Below, in pieces: positions 1-9,139 of a stretch of 55,736 bases of DNA; position 1 is the first letter of the stretch, and each line of letters opens with the position of its first letter. The notes beneath the pieces are model-generated. The model worked only from the letters and a program-made list of their open reading frames with translations. It had not been told where the DNA came from and did no database searches. A program made the position numbers and the translations under genes. The stretch is from Hyphomicrobiales bacterium (GTDB taxonomy: Bacteria > Pseudomonadota > Alphaproteobacteria > Rhizobiales > Xanthobacteraceae): contig JAFKKP010000304.1 in NCBI GenBank assembly GCA_017305515.1, positions 1-55,736 of the forward strand, given 5' to 3'.

Positions 1-173
1 GCGATCGACTGGCTGCGGCGAAAACCGCCATGCGTCAGCAGGTCGTTGAGATCGCCGGCCTTGTCGCCGACCAGATGCGTGAACACCTTGCGCTCCTGCT
101 TGCCCTCCAGATAGGGGCAGGGGGAGGGTGCCGTCAGGTAAAACTGCGGCGTATTGCGCGAGTGTTGCGTCAC
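1..173 (-). CDS. bpt: aspartate/glutamate leucyltransferase Bpt, N-terminal part (runs off the left edge)
   Basis: Only the first 57 or so codons are in the window. The start is a GTG at 173. The translation begins with a short polar stretch and then has the N-terminal features of the arginyl/leucyl-tRNA-protein transferase family: an [12 protein letters not shown] segment, an [10 protein letters not shown] segment and a [12 protein letters not shown] segment. Known role of the family: transfer of leucine from tRNA to N-terminal Asp or Glu of proteins, which marks them for ClpS/ClpAP degradation in the cytoplasm. The catalytic C-terminal half lies outside the window. It points left, away from the RDD gene. 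Identification is firm from the N-terminal signature; the GTG start is inferred because no ATG lies upstream in frame close by. Confidence 0.85.
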   Translation of the reverse strand, partial: MTQHSRNTPQFYLTAPSPCPYLEGKQERKVFTHLVGDKAGDLNDLLTHGGFRRSQSI

Positions 174-264
174 GTTGCGGCGTCAGCCTCCAAAAGGGAG
201 CGGCGCGATTCTGCTCACAGCATCGCGCCGCAACGGTAAAGCGTCAATTGAATTGCGCGGCGTT

Positions 265-816
265 TTACACGCGCTTCGTCTCGACGAGCGGGCCGGGATC
301 CGCGTGCGTATTGATGAACACGGTTCCCAAGATCAGGTCGTGCAGTAACTGACGGCGCGCGTTGAACAGGCCGACCAGCACGATGAACGGGGTCAGGAAC
401 GACACCGACAGCCAATAGAGAATGGCGTGGATCGCGCCCAGCATGAAATAGGGTCGGTCGCCGGTGCGCGTGCGCATCTCGATGCCCATCATGCGCATGC
501 CCACTGTCGCGCCATGCACGCCGCCGAGAGATGCGCCGTAATAGATCAGCGCCCAGATCACCGCGACCGGTGAAATCAAACCGAACAGCAGCCATCCGAC
601 GCCCAGTGTGATGACGCCGAAGATCAGAATGAATATCGAGATCAGCACGACCGGAATCGACAGCACGACAAGATCGATCAGGAAGGCGAAAAACCGCTTG
701 GTCAGAACGCCTGCGAACAGATCGGGTTGCAGCCACGGATCGTAGGCCTGCGCTGCCGACGGGTTATTGCGCCAGGTCGCACCGGACGATGTGCCGGAAT
801 TTGACGTATCAGACAT
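265..816 (-). CDS. RDD family membrane protein
   Basis: 183 residues. After a polar N-terminus of about 40 residues comes the family signature RFFAFLID (residues 41-48), with the Arg and Asp that give RDD its name. About three hydrophobic segments follow (roughly 45-70, 72-96 and 127-152). A second conserved part has a GATVGMRMMGIEM stretch, and an HDLILGTVFI stretch lies near the C-terminus. RDD proteins are small inner-membrane proteins; some are linked to ion or solute exchange but most have no assigned substrate, and nothing here narrows it. It lies downstream of a long non-coding gap and reads toward bpt on the same strand. The family call is sure; the function is unknown. Confidence 0.85.
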   Translation of the reverse strand: MSDTSNSGTSSGATWRNNPSAAQAYDPWLQPDLFAGVLTKRFFAFLIDLVVLSIPVVLISIFILIFGVITLGVGWLLFGLISPVAVIWALIYYGASLGGVHGATVGMRMMGIEMRTRTGDRPYFMLGAIHAILYWLSVSFLTPFIVLVGLFNARRQLLHDLILGTVFINTHADPGPLVETKRV

Positions 817-1347
817 CGAGCCCTCCTCAGGGGGTTCTCAGAACCGTCCGCCCAAAATGGCGACGGACATCCATTCGCGCAAGATGAGGCCGCGCATGCG
901 TCGCGTTCTCGCAAAGTGCGAGGTGAGGGGTGTGGAGCGCCGAAAGGCGCAAATGGCATCGTCTCGCTTCTCTCGCTCCGCTTAGCGACAGCGAAGTTTG
1001 AGAAACGCATCGCCTTGCGGCGCTCCAGCTGCGGGATTTTTGGCGGAGGGACCGCTCTTCCGGGTGCGGGATCCGAAAGCCTTGTGAGCCTTCGTTCATC
1101 CGGGCGGATTTCGCCGCCCTTCAGCCGCACCGCGTGCAGCCACCGAAGGCAGAGCCACGTAGTTGGCCCGGTCGGCGACCCTCAACCTCCCGGACGTGAC
1201 GCTGCGAACGTCACGCGCGGGCCCGCGTCCCGCCCCACTTCAAGACGCCTCATGAAGCGCCCCTCGTGAACGGGATGTATAGGAATATAATCCTTGAATA
1301 GGAAATGTCAAGAGCGGCATAACATCGGCAACGCCGCGACCACGCTT
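817..1347. other. 530-base intergenic gap with hairpins, no convincing gene
   Basis: Open frames exist on both strands here but they are rich in Arg, Ser and Cys, match no family I recognise and overlap one another. The left half has a GNRA-type hairpin (GCGCC-GAAA-GGCGC, 937-950), and the right half has a 7-base-pair hairpin (CGTGACG...CGTCACG, about 1194-1215). The last 60 bases before hemB are A/T-rich. Gaps with this composition are common between Nitrobacteraceae genes and may be degraded repeats. I see no tRNA, SRP, 6S or RNase P signature. Confidence 0.4.
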
Positions 1348-2442
<1,095 letters not shown>

Positions 2443-2525
2443 TTATCACCTGACACCAGCGACGTCACCGCAGGATGACGGTCGCGGCAATTGATTTTAC
2501 CGGCCGGACGGCTCAAACAGGCGAC

Positions 2526-3035
2526 ATGAATCAGGACGCACGTCAGTCGATGGCCGCACGGATGGCTAGGTCGCGTTCCACCGCGAACGACGACGAATTC
2601 GTGCGCGATCAGGTCAACGACACCACACCGATGCCGTCCGCTGAGACGGAGGCGGGCTCCGCCGTCTGGACCGGACGGCTTGTGCTGTTCCTGCGCGCGA
2701 TGGCAGTGCTGTCGATGATGAAAGGTCTCTACAACTGGGCGCAGATCACCGGCTTCATCGGCGGCGAGGACAGCGCGTTCGAGAACCAGACGACGCAATG
2801 GCAGACCGCGACGGTCTACTTCGCTGTCATCGAACTGGTTGCCGCCGTCGGCCTGTGGCTCGCAACGCCGTGGGGTGCGGTGGTGTGGCTGACCACGATC
2901 GTCTCGCAGGCGGTCATCGAACTGATGTTCCCGGCGGTCTATGGCGGCAACATGATCGTGCTGCTGCTCGCGCTGTTGTTGCTCGGCGCGTATCTGGCGC
3001 TGGCGTGGATGGCGGCGCGGGAACGGCCGCCGTAA
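2526..3035 (+). CDS. DUF6163 family four-helix membrane protein
   Basis: 169 residues from the ATG at 2526; an earlier in-frame ATG at 2475 would add 17 residues and has no better ribosome-binding site. The first 50 residues are polar. Four hydrophobic segments follow (in the 2475 numbering about 67-85, 108-128, 132-150 and 157-178), and the protein ends in a short Arg-rich tail. This matches the DUF6163 proteins that sit beside the LdtR regulator in Bradyrhizobium and relatives. Its function is unknown; the conserved neighbour suggests envelope stress, but that is inference. It diverges from hemB with about 120 bases between the two starts. Confidence 0.75.
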   Translation: MNQDARQSMAARMARSRSTANDDEFVRDQVNDTTPMPSAETEAGSAVWTGRLVLFLRAMAVLSMMKGLYNWAQITGFIGGEDSAFENQTTQWQTATVYFAVIELVAAVGLWLATPWGAVVWLTTIVSQAVIELMFPAVYGGNMIVLLLALLLLGAYLALAWMAARERPP

Positions 3036-3342
3036 ATTCTGCCCGTGCAATTGTGGCAGCGTGCAGCCATGCTTGACGAAGTGTTTCCAATTTGAACGAT
3101 CGCTGTTCTAGAACGCTACACAGCGTGCGACGAAGCGTGAACATCGGGCGTTTGTCGTGAATCCAGAGTAACGAAAACCCCCAATTTTACAGGCTAAATC
3201 AATCGTTCACTGTTTCAAATAAACATTCTCTTTATGCTGTTATTTAAGCTGATGTTCAAACGCTGCCCCTAAGTTTGCCTCATCAGGCGGGACAAAAGTT
3301 TCGTCGAATAAGTCGTAAAAATACGACAACAGGGGAAGTGTC
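3036..3342. other. A/T-rich regulatory gap upstream of ldtR
   Basis: 307 bases without a credible gene. The second half (about 3170-3260) is distinctly A/T-rich compared with the surrounding coding DNA, with several TTCA/TGAA and TTTA blocks, as expected for promoters and operators of a MarR-family regulator that often controls itself. I could not settle on one sigma-70 promoter or on a clear inverted repeat. Confidence 0.4.
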
Positions 3343-3855
3343 ATGATGAAAGCCGTTGCCACGGCAGAGAATGCCGTTCGCGATAACGCCGCTGCTCCTA
3401 CGCAGCCGCTCTATCTTGAAGCGTTGACCTTGGTCGAGCGGCTGCATCGCCGTCTGCTTGACGTCATCAAGGATGAATTCGACCGCCGCGGCCGTGCCGA
3501 CATCAATTCGGTGCAGGCGCTGCTGCTTTATAACATCGGCGACAAGGAACTGACCGCAGGCGAACTGCGCACGCGCGGTTACTACCTCGGCTCGAACGTG
3601 TCCTACAATCTGAAGAAGCTCGTCGAAATGGGCTTCCTCGATCATCAGCGTTCGCGCGTGGATCGCCGTTCGGTTCGCATCAGCCTGACCGCGAAGGGCC
3701 AGGAAGTGCGTCAGATCGTCGACGCGCTCTATCAGAAGCACGTCAAGACGGTGGAGCAGGTCGGCGGAATTTCGAATGCGGAGTTTGCGACGCTGAACAA
3801 GTCGCTGCATCGCCTCGAGCGTTTCTGGACCGATCAGATTCTCTATCGTCTCTGA
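3343..3855 (+). CDS. ldtR: LdtR-type MarR family transcriptional regulator
   Basis: 170 residues. A flexible N-terminus of about 30 residues is followed by a winged-helix domain: a dimerisation helix, the segment QALLLYNIGDKELTAGELRT, the recognition-helix region YYLGSNVSYNLKKLVEMGFL, and the wing HQRSRVDRRSVRISLT with the MarR-type DxRS motif. A long C-terminal helix closes the dimer. LdtR of Liberibacter and rhizobia is known to activate L,D-transpeptidase genes and osmotic tolerance, and small ligands release it from DNA. The start at 3343 is an ATG-ATG pair with an AGGGGAAG ribosome-binding site. It stands alone between an A/T-rich leader and a strong terminator. Confidence 0.85.
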   Translation: MMKAVATAENAVRDNAAAPTQPLYLEALTLVERLHRRLLDVIKDEFDRRGRADINSVQALLLYNIGDKELTAGELRTRGYYLGSNVSYNLKKLVEMGFLDHQRSRVDRRSVRISLTAKGQEVRQIVDALYQKHVKTVEQVGGISNAEFATLNKSLHRLERFWTDQILYRL

Positions 3856-3925
3856 GGTTTTACGAAATTCGGGTCAGCCGGCTTAAGACCGGCGGTCCTT
3901 TCTTTCTCCAGCAAACTTCCCAACG

Positions 3926-3963
3926 CGCGCTGCGTCCCGGCAACGGACGCGGTGCGTTTTTTT
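3926..3963 (+). terminator. rho-independent terminator of ldtR
   Basis: A stem of about 12 base pairs (3926-3937 with 3945-3956, including G-U pairs) with a 7-base loop is followed by seven T residues. It lies 70 bases past the ldtR stop codon. Confidence 0.8.
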
Positions 3964-3990
3964 GTTTTCGCCGCAAATCGGGCGTAAGCC

Positions 3991-4167
3991 TCAGGCGACA
4001 GCTCTCTCGAAATCCGCCGACGTATAGATTCGCCCATCCGGGTCGATGATCTGAACATCCCAGCACTGGTCTTCGAGAAGTTCGCGCGCCTTTTTCAGCG
4101 CGGCTGCAAAGCTCAGCCGCTTCAGGGTGACGCTGCCTGACGTGTCGATGGCGTTGATGACGAACAT
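3991..4167 (-). CDS. 58-residue conserved-looking small protein
   Basis: An ATG at 4167 and a TGA at 3991-3993 give 58 residues starting MFVINAIDTSGSVTLKRLSF. The composition is that of a folded soluble protein: alternating hydrophobics, an amphipathic helix AAALKKARELLED, then a WDVQIIDPDGRIYT strand-turn-strand. Third codon positions are G/C-rich like the neighbours. No membrane segment, signal peptide or metal motif is visible. The shape recalls small Rhizobiales proteins of beta-alpha-beta type, but I do not recognise a named family. It converges on ldtR and is monocistronic. It is likely real from its composition; its function is unknown. Confidence 0.6.
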   Translation of the reverse strand: MFVINAIDTSGSVTLKRLSFAAALKKARELLEDQCWDVQIIDPDGRIYTSADFERAVA

Positions 4168-4432
4168 GGCGATGCTCCGTCTGTCGACCTAAGCCTATCG
4201 CGAATCCCCCAATCTCAAAGCGTTTTTCCAGCCCAAATTATATCCACTAAATACGCGGCCTGAGCCTTCCGAACTTGGCCGCAGCGCCCAGATATGGTAT
4301 CTCGCGCTGCCGCCCATCGAAGCCACCCGCAGCATTTTCAGGAAAATTGGGTTTCCGGTTTTCCGTCAGAAAATGCGCCATTAAGACCGCCCGCGCTCTT
4401 TTTCAGGACGCGGCGGTGGAGACATTCCGCCC

Positions 4433-5746
4433 ATGACTCCTTCCAATTCTTCTTCCGCCAAAACCGCCAACGCTCCCGACACCTTCTTTACGGCCACGCT
4501 TGCGCAGGCCGATCCCGACATCGCCAATGCGATCAAGGGCGAGTTGGGCCGCCAGCAGCATGAGATCGAACTGATCGCCTCGGAGAACATCGTCAGCCGC
4601 GCCGTGCTCGAGGCGCAGGGTTCGGTGATGACCAACAAATACGCGGAAGGTTATCCGGGCAATCGGTATTACGGCGGCTGCGAATTCGTGGACGTTGCCG
4701 AGACCATCGCCATCGAGCGCGCGAAGAAACTGTTCGGCGCGGGCTTTGCCAATGTGCAGCCGAACTCCGGCAGCCAGATGAATCAGGCCGTCTTCCTCGC
4801 GCTGCTGCAACCGGGCGACACCTTCATGGGTCTCGATCTCGCCGCAGGCGGGCATCTCACGCACGGCTCGCCGGTCAACATGAGCGGCAAATGGTTCAAG
4901 CCGTCGCACTACACCGTGCGCAAGGACGATCACCTGATCGACATGGACGCGGTGGCGAAACAGGCCGAGCAGGTGAAGCCGAAGCTCATCATCGCGGGTG
5001 GTTCGGCCTATTCGCGCGCCTGGGATTTCAAGCGATTCCGCGAAATTGCCGACAGCGTCGGTGCGTATCTCTTGGTCGATATGGCGCACTTTGCAGGATT
5101 GGTGGCAGGCGGTGTGCACGCAAACCCCGTGCCGCACGCGCATGTCACGACGACCACGACGCACAAATCGCTGCGCGGCCCGCGCGGCGGCCTGATCCTC
5201 ACCAATGACGAGGCGCTGCACAAGAAACTCAACTCGGCGATTTTCCCCGGCCTGCAAGGCGGCCCGCTGATGCATGTGATCGCGGCCAAGGCCGTTGCGT
5301 TCGGCGAGGCGCTGCGTCCGGACTTCAAAATTTATGCGAAGAACGTCGTCGAGAACGCGAAGGCGCTGGCGGAAACGCTGCGCGCAGCCGGATTCGACAT
5401 CGTGTCGGGCGGCACCGACAATCATCTGATGCTCGTCGACTTGCGCCCGAAGAATCTGAAGGGCAACGTCTCGGAAAAGGCGCTGGTTCGCGCCGGTCTC
5501 ACCTGCAACAAGAACGGAATTCCGTTCGACCCCGAAAAGCCATTCGTCACCTCCGGACTTCGTCTCGGAACGCCGGCTGCGACGACGCGCGGCTTTGGTG
5601 TTGCGGAATTCAAGCAGGTCGGCGGCATGATCGCCGAAGTGCTGAATGCGGTTGCGCAATCGAGCGACGGCGCGGCTCCCGGCGTCGAGGGCGCGGTGAA
5701 GAAGAAGGTCCGCGAACTCACCGACCGTTTCCCGATCTACAGTTAA
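4433..5746 (+). CDS. glyA: serine hydroxymethyltransferase
   Basis: 437 residues. It converts serine and tetrahydrofolate to glycine and 5,10-methylene-tetrahydrofolate, the main source of one-carbon units, with pyridoxal phosphate, in the cytoplasm. Signatures are [11 protein letters not shown] (residues 45-55), [15 protein letters not shown] (68-82), and [15 protein letters not shown] with the cofactor lysine at K245. An extended Ser/Ala-rich N-terminus of about 17 residues is usual in this family of bacteria. The ribosome-binding site is GGTGGAG. It ends 12 bases before nrdR and likely leads the glyA-nrdR-rib run. Confidence 0.98.
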   Translation: MTPSNSSSAKTANAPDTFFTATLAQADPDIANAIKGELGRQQHEIELIASENIVSRAVLEAQGSVMTNKYAEGYPGNRYYGGCEFVDVAETIAIERAKKLFGAGFANVQPNSGSQMNQAVFLALLQPGDTFMGLDLAAGGHLTHGSPVNMSGKWFKPSHYTVRKDDHLIDMDAVAKQAEQVKPKLIIAGGSAYSRAWDFKRFREIADSVGAYLLVDMAHFAGLVAGGVHANPVPHAHVTTTTTHKSLRGPRGGLILTNDEALHKKLNSAIFPGLQGGPLMHVIAAKAVAFGEALRPDFKIYAKNVVENAKALAETLRAAGFDIVSGGTDNHLMLVDLRPKNLKGNVSEKALVRAGLTCNKNGIPFDPEKPFVTSGLRLGTPAATTRGFGVAEFKQVGGMIAEVLNAVAQSSDGAAPGVEGAVKKKVRELTDRFPIYS

Positions 5747-5758
5747 GGCTTTCGCTCG

Positions 5759-6241
5759 ATGCGCTGCCCAAGCTGCAACAGTCTCGATACGCAGGTGAAG
5801 GATTCGCGGCCGACGGAAGATTCGGCCGTGATCCGCCGCCGCCGCGTCTGCACGGCGTGCAATTTCCGCTTCACGACATTCGAGCGTGTGCAGCTTCGCG
5901 AACTGACCGTCATCAAGCGCAACGGACGGCGTGTGCCGTTCGACCGCGACAAGCTGGTGCGCTCGCTGCAAATCTCGCTCCGCAAGCGGCCGGTCGATCC
6001 CGAGCGCGTGGAGAAAATGGTTTCGGCCATCGTGCGCGAACTGGAAAGCGGCGGCGAGGCGGAGATTTCGTCCGAAACGATTGGCGAGATCGTGATGGAG
6101 CATCTGCGCAAGCTCGACGATGTCGCCTATGTGCGCTTCGCGTCCGTGTATCGCAATTTCCGCGAAGCCAAGGATTTCGAGGCCGTGCTCGGCGAATTGT
6201 CCGGTGACGACGAGACGCGCCCGGTCGCCGCGCGCAAATGA
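5759..6241 (+). CDS. nrdR: transcriptional repressor NrdR
   Basis: 160 residues, the usual length. The N-terminal zinc ribbon has C3/C6 and C31/C34 with the family signature [18 protein letters not shown]. An ATP-cone domain follows (about residues 49-139) beginning [16 protein letters not shown]. NrdR binds ATP or dATP and represses ribonucleotide reductase genes through NrdR boxes; no nrd gene is in this window, so its targets act in trans. It sits 12 bases after glyA, and its stop overlaps the ribD start as ATGA (6238-6241), so translational coupling is likely. Confidence 0.97.
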   Translation: MRCPSCNSLDTQVKDSRPTEDSAVIRRRRVCTACNFRFTTFERVQLRELTVIKRNGRRVPFDRDKLVRSLQISLRKRPVDPERVEKMVSAIVRELESGGEAEISSETIGEIVMEHLRKLDDVAYVRFASVYRNFREAKDFEAVLGELSGDDETRPVAARK

Positions 6242-7326
6242 ATCCTGACCGTCGTTATATGAATCTCGCGCTGGCTCTGGGCCGGCGCGGGCAGGGACGA
6301 ACGTGGCCCAATCCGGCCGTCGGCGCGGTTCTCGTGAAAGATGGCGTCATCGTCGGTCGTGGCTGGACGCAGCCCGGCGGCCGTCCGCACGCCGAGCCGG
6401 AAGCATTGGCACGCGCGGGCGATGCCGCGCGAGGTGCTACGCTCTATGTCACGCTGGAGCCATGCTCGCATCACGGAAAATCGCCACCTTGCGCCGACGC
6501 GATCGTCGCGGCAGGCATCGCGCGCGTTGTGTCGGCGGTTGAAGATCCCAACCCGGAAGTCCGGGGGCAGGGCCACGCGCGGTTGCTCGCCGCAGGCATC
6601 AAGGTCGACGTGGGCTTGTGCGCGGACGAAGCCGCGCACGATCATGCCGGACATTTTCTGCGCGTTCGCGAGAAGCGCCCCTTCGTGGTCCTGAAACTTG
6701 CCGTTTCCGCCGACGGCAAGATCGCAGCCGCAGGCAATCGTCCGGTTGCGATCACGGGAGAGGCCGCGAAAGCGCGCGTGCATCTGCTCCGCGCCCGGAG
6801 CGACGCAATCCTTGTGGGCATCGGCACCGTGCTGGCCGACGATCCGTTGTTGACGGTTCGTTTGCCGGGGCTTGAAGCGCAGTCGCCAGTGCGCGTGGTG
6901 CTCGACCGCGCGCTGCGAATTCCCGGCACCAGCAGGCTCGTTCATTCTGCGCGCCAGCATCCGCTCTGGGTGCTCACATCGGATACGTCCGATGCTCCGG
7001 CCGCCATGAAACTTGGCGGCGCAGGCGCGCAGGTCATCCGCGTGCCGGCGACAGCAGCGCGGGGTCTTGAACTGAAAGCGGTTTTAAACGCGCTGTCGGA
7101 GCGCGGTATTACCCGGCTGTTGGTCGAAGGCGGCGCGACTATTGCGTCATCTTTCATTTCCGCCGGTCTGGCGGATGAAATCTGGCTGCTGCGCAGTCCT
7201 GACAATATTGGAGCGGATGGGGTCGACGCGTTCGCTTCAGCAGACATTTTGCAGTCGCCACTTTGGGCGTCACCTGCTACGGAAAAACTTGGCAGAGACA
7301 CTTTGACAACTTTCAGGCGCGCTTGA
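6238..7326 (+). CDS. ribD: bifunctional riboflavin deaminase/reductase RibD
   Basis: 362 residues in two domains. The N-terminal deaminase (about 1-145) has the zinc site HAE (residues 51-53) and PCxxxxKSPPCAD with C76 and C85. The C-terminal reductase (about 150-362) begins with the [17 protein letters not shown] segment and contains [16 protein letters not shown]. The protein carries out the second and third steps of riboflavin synthesis from GTP in the cytoplasm. The start overlaps the nrdR stop by four bases, and the stop overlaps the ribE ATG by one base. The order nrdR-ribD-ribE-ribH-nusB is typical of Hyphomicrobiales. Confidence 0.97.
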   Translation: MNPDRRYMNLALALGRRGQGRTWPNPAVGAVLVKDGVIVGRGWTQPGGRPHAEPEALARAGDAARGATLYVTLEPCSHHGKSPPCADAIVAAGIARVVSAVEDPNPEVRGQGHARLLAAGIKVDVGLCADEAAHDHAGHFLRVREKRPFVVLKLAVSADGKIAAAGNRPVAITGEAAKARVHLLRARSDAILVGIGTVLADDPLLTVRLPGLEAQSPVRVVLDRALRIPGTSRLVHSARQHPLWVLTSDTSDAPAAMKLGGAGAQVIRVPATAARGLELKAVLNALSERGITRLLVEGGATIASSFISAGLADEIWLLRSPDNIGADGVDAFASADILQSPLWASPATEKLGRDTLTTFRRA

Positions 7327-7934
7327 TGTTCACCGGCATCATCACCGACATCGGCGAAATCGTCAGCCTCGCGCCGAAGGCGCAGGGCCAGTTGCATCGG
7401 CTGCGCATCGCGTGCCGCTACGACCGCGCGACGATTGCCGACGGCGCATCGATTGCGTGCAACGGCGTGTGTCTTACGGTCGTCGCGTCAGGCGTCGATG
7501 GCGGCAAAACATGGTTCGATGTCGATGCCGGTGCGGAAACGCTTCGGCTGACAACGGCGAGTGACTGGAAGCAGGGCGAGAGGCTCAATCTCGAGCGCGC
7601 GCTGAAGATCGGCGACGAATTAGGTGGCCACATCGTCGCCGGCCACGTCGATGGCATCGCGGCGATTGTTGCGCGTGACGATCTGCCGGACATGGCGAAA
7701 TTCGATCTGCGGGCGCCGCGCGATCTGGCGAAATTCATCGCGGCCAAAGGCTCGGTCACACTCGACGGCGTGTCGCTGACGGTCAATACCGCAGTCGACG
7801 ACACATTTTCCGTCACCATCATTCCGCACACGCTGAAAGGGACAACGCTCGGAAGCTGGCGAGCGGGAAGCGAGATCAATCTCGAAATCGACCTGATGGC
7901 GCGATACGCCGCGCGCCTGACGGAAATGAAATAA
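7326..7934 (+). CDS. ribE: riboflavin synthase, alpha chain
   Basis: 202 residues starting [12 protein letters not shown], the invariant N-terminus of the family. The ATG shares its first base with the ribD stop codon (TGATG), which fixes the start against an in-frame codon further upstream. Two homologous lumazine-binding barrels are visible, the second marked by GGHIVAGHVDGIA and the repeated SVTLDGVSLTV-type segment. It joins two 6,7-dimethyl-8-ribityllumazine molecules to give riboflavin. A repeat element of three hairpins separates it from ribH. Confidence 0.97.
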   Translation: MFTGIITDIGEIVSLAPKAQGQLHRLRIACRYDRATIADGASIACNGVCLTVVASGVDGGKTWFDVDAGAETLRLTTASDWKQGERLNLERALKIGDELGGHIVAGHVDGIAAIVARDDLPDMAKFDLRAPRDLAKFIAAKGSVTLDGVSLTVNTAVDDTFSVTIIPHTLKGTTLGSWRAGSEINLEIDLMARYAARLTEMK

Positions 7935-7954
7935 CGATCAAGGCACAAATGTCG

Positions 7955-8017
7955 TGCGCGGGCTTGACCCGCGCATCCATCTTCTCGAAAAGATGGATGG
8001 CCGGATCAAGTCCGGCC
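7955..8017. repeat. REP-like element of three consecutive hairpins
   Basis: Three perfect or near-perfect hairpins follow one another in the 110-base gap between ribE and ribH: GCGCGGG-CTTGA-CCCGCGC (about 7956-7974), CATCCATCTT...AAGATGGATG (7974-7983 with 7990-7999), and GGCCGGA-TCAAG-TCCGGCC (7999-8017). The third hairpin with its flanks recurs at 41654-41679, so this is a dispersed repeat family. No T-run follows, so it is not a simple terminator; it may stabilise the upstream mRNA. Confidence 0.8.
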
Positions 8018-8044
8018 ATGACACCGAAAAAACCGGACCGATGA

Positions 8045-8539
8045 ATGGCAGAGCCGCGCCGCGCCGTATTGAAAGACGAGACCGACATTGCAGGCGCGCG
8101 CGTCGTGATTGTCGAGGCGCGCTTCTATGACGAAATCCAGGATGCGCTGCTGGCGGGTGCGAAGGCGCAGCTCGATGCGGCGGGCGTCGGTTTCGATGTC
8201 GTCAGCGTGCCCGGCGCTCTCGAAGTTCCGCCTGCGATCGCGATTGCGCTCGACGCTGCGCGCCGTAACGGCCGCGATTACGACGGCGCAATTGCGCTCG
8301 GCTGCGTGATCCGCGGCGATACATTTCATTTCGAGATCGTGTCCGTGGAATCGTCGCGCGCCCTGATGGATTTGTCGGTTGCGCGCAGTCTTCCGCTCGG
8401 CAACGGCATCATTACAGTCGACAATGAGGCGCAGGCCTGGGCGAGGGCGAAAGCGTCGGAACTCGACAAGGGCGGCGACGCAGCGCGCGCGACCATTGCG
8501 ATGATCCGCATCAAGCGCCGCCTGGCCAAGCAAGTATGA
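8045..8539 (+). CDS. ribH: 6,7-dimethyl-8-ribityllumazine synthase
   Basis: 164 residues. Motifs are the nucleotide-ligand loop VEARFYDEI, the PGALEVP segment (residues 56-62), and [15 protein letters not shown] with the catalytic histidine H95. It makes the lumazine intermediate used by riboflavin synthase just upstream. The sequence resembles the pentameric type-1 enzymes of rhizobia and Brucella (RibH1) rather than the decameric RibH2; that subtype is judged by eye. The stop overlaps nusB as ATGA (8536-8539), implying coupled translation. Confidence 0.96.
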   Translation: MAEPRRAVLKDETDIAGARVVIVEARFYDEIQDALLAGAKAQLDAAGVGFDVVSVPGALEVPPAIAIALDAARRNGRDYDGAIALGCVIRGDTFHFEIVSVESSRALMDLSVARSLPLGNGIITVDNEAQAWARAKASELDKGGDAARATIAMIRIKRRLAKQV

Positions 8540-9033
8540 CCGGCGCGAAAAATATCGCGACCCCGAAAACCGGTGACGGCAAGGCCAACCGCCGCGGCGC
8601 GGCGCGTCTCGCGGCCGTGCAGGCGCTGTACCAGATGGAAATCGCCGGCGCCGGCATCAACGACATCTTTGCGGAGTTCGAGAGTCACTGGCTCGGCAGC
8701 GAAGTCGAGGGCGAGAAATATCTTCCGGCTGAGGCTGCATTCTTCAAGGACGTTGTGTCCGGCGTCGTGCGCGATCAGAAAAAGCTCGACCCGCTGCTCG
8801 ACGATGCGCTGAATAAAGGCTGGCCGCTAAAACGCATCGACGCAATTCTGCGCGCCATCCTGCGTGCGGGCGCGTATGAGCTGGAGCATCGCAAGGATGT
8901 ACCGGCGCGGGTCGTGGTCAAAGAATATGTCGACGTCGCAAACGCCTTCGTCGATGGCGATGAGACCGGGCTCGTGAACGCCGTGCTCGACCAGATCGCC
9001 CGGCAGTTTCGCGCGAGCGAATTCGCGCGGTAG
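8536..9033 (+). CDS. nusB: transcription antitermination factor NusB
   Basis: 165 residues. The N-terminus [20 protein letters not shown] and the C-terminal segment [33 protein letters not shown] are the conserved helices of the NusB fold. NusB binds boxA RNA with NusE (S10) and helps RNA polymerase read through rRNA operons. Overlap with ribH by four bases places it in the riboflavin operon, a common arrangement. A long palindromic repeat separates it from thiL. Confidence 0.96.
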   Translation: MTGAKNIATPKTGDGKANRRGAARLAAVQALYQMEIAGAGINDIFAEFESHWLGSEVEGEKYLPAEAAFFKDVVSGVVRDQKKLDPLLDDALNKGWPLKRIDAILRAILRAGAYELEHRKDVPARVVVKEYVDVANAFVDGDETGLVNAVLDQIARQFRASEFAR

Positions 9034-9045
9034 GCTGCTATGCCT

Positions 9046-9126
9046 GTCATTGCGAGGAGCGTGAGCGACGAAGCAATCCAGCCTTGCTTTGCGGTCCATG
9101 GATTGCTTCGCTACGCTCGCAATGAC
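9046..9126. repeat. MITE-like long palindromic repeat between nusB and thiL
   Basis: Two imperfect inverted arms, about 35 bases (9046-9080) and 28 bases (9099-9126), enclose an 18-base loop. The arms end in GTCATTGCGAG and CTCGCAATGAC and contain GAAGCAATCCA / TGGATTGCTTC. Elements with these ends are dispersed through Bradyrhizobiaceae genomes (my recollection, not searched). The element spans most of the nusB-thiL gap and would add spurious codons to thiL if an upstream ATG were used. Confidence 0.8.
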
Positions 9127-9139
9127 GAGGATCGATAGC

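Noticed and set aside
4403-6103. A 566-codon minus-strand frame across glyA and nrdR
   Set aside because: Its composition is typical of a shadow frame, and it spans two well-identified genes on the other strand.
9089-9139. An upstream ATG extending thiL by 17 residues
   Set aside because: The extra codons lie in the palindromic repeat, and the ThiL family starts at the sequence following 9140.
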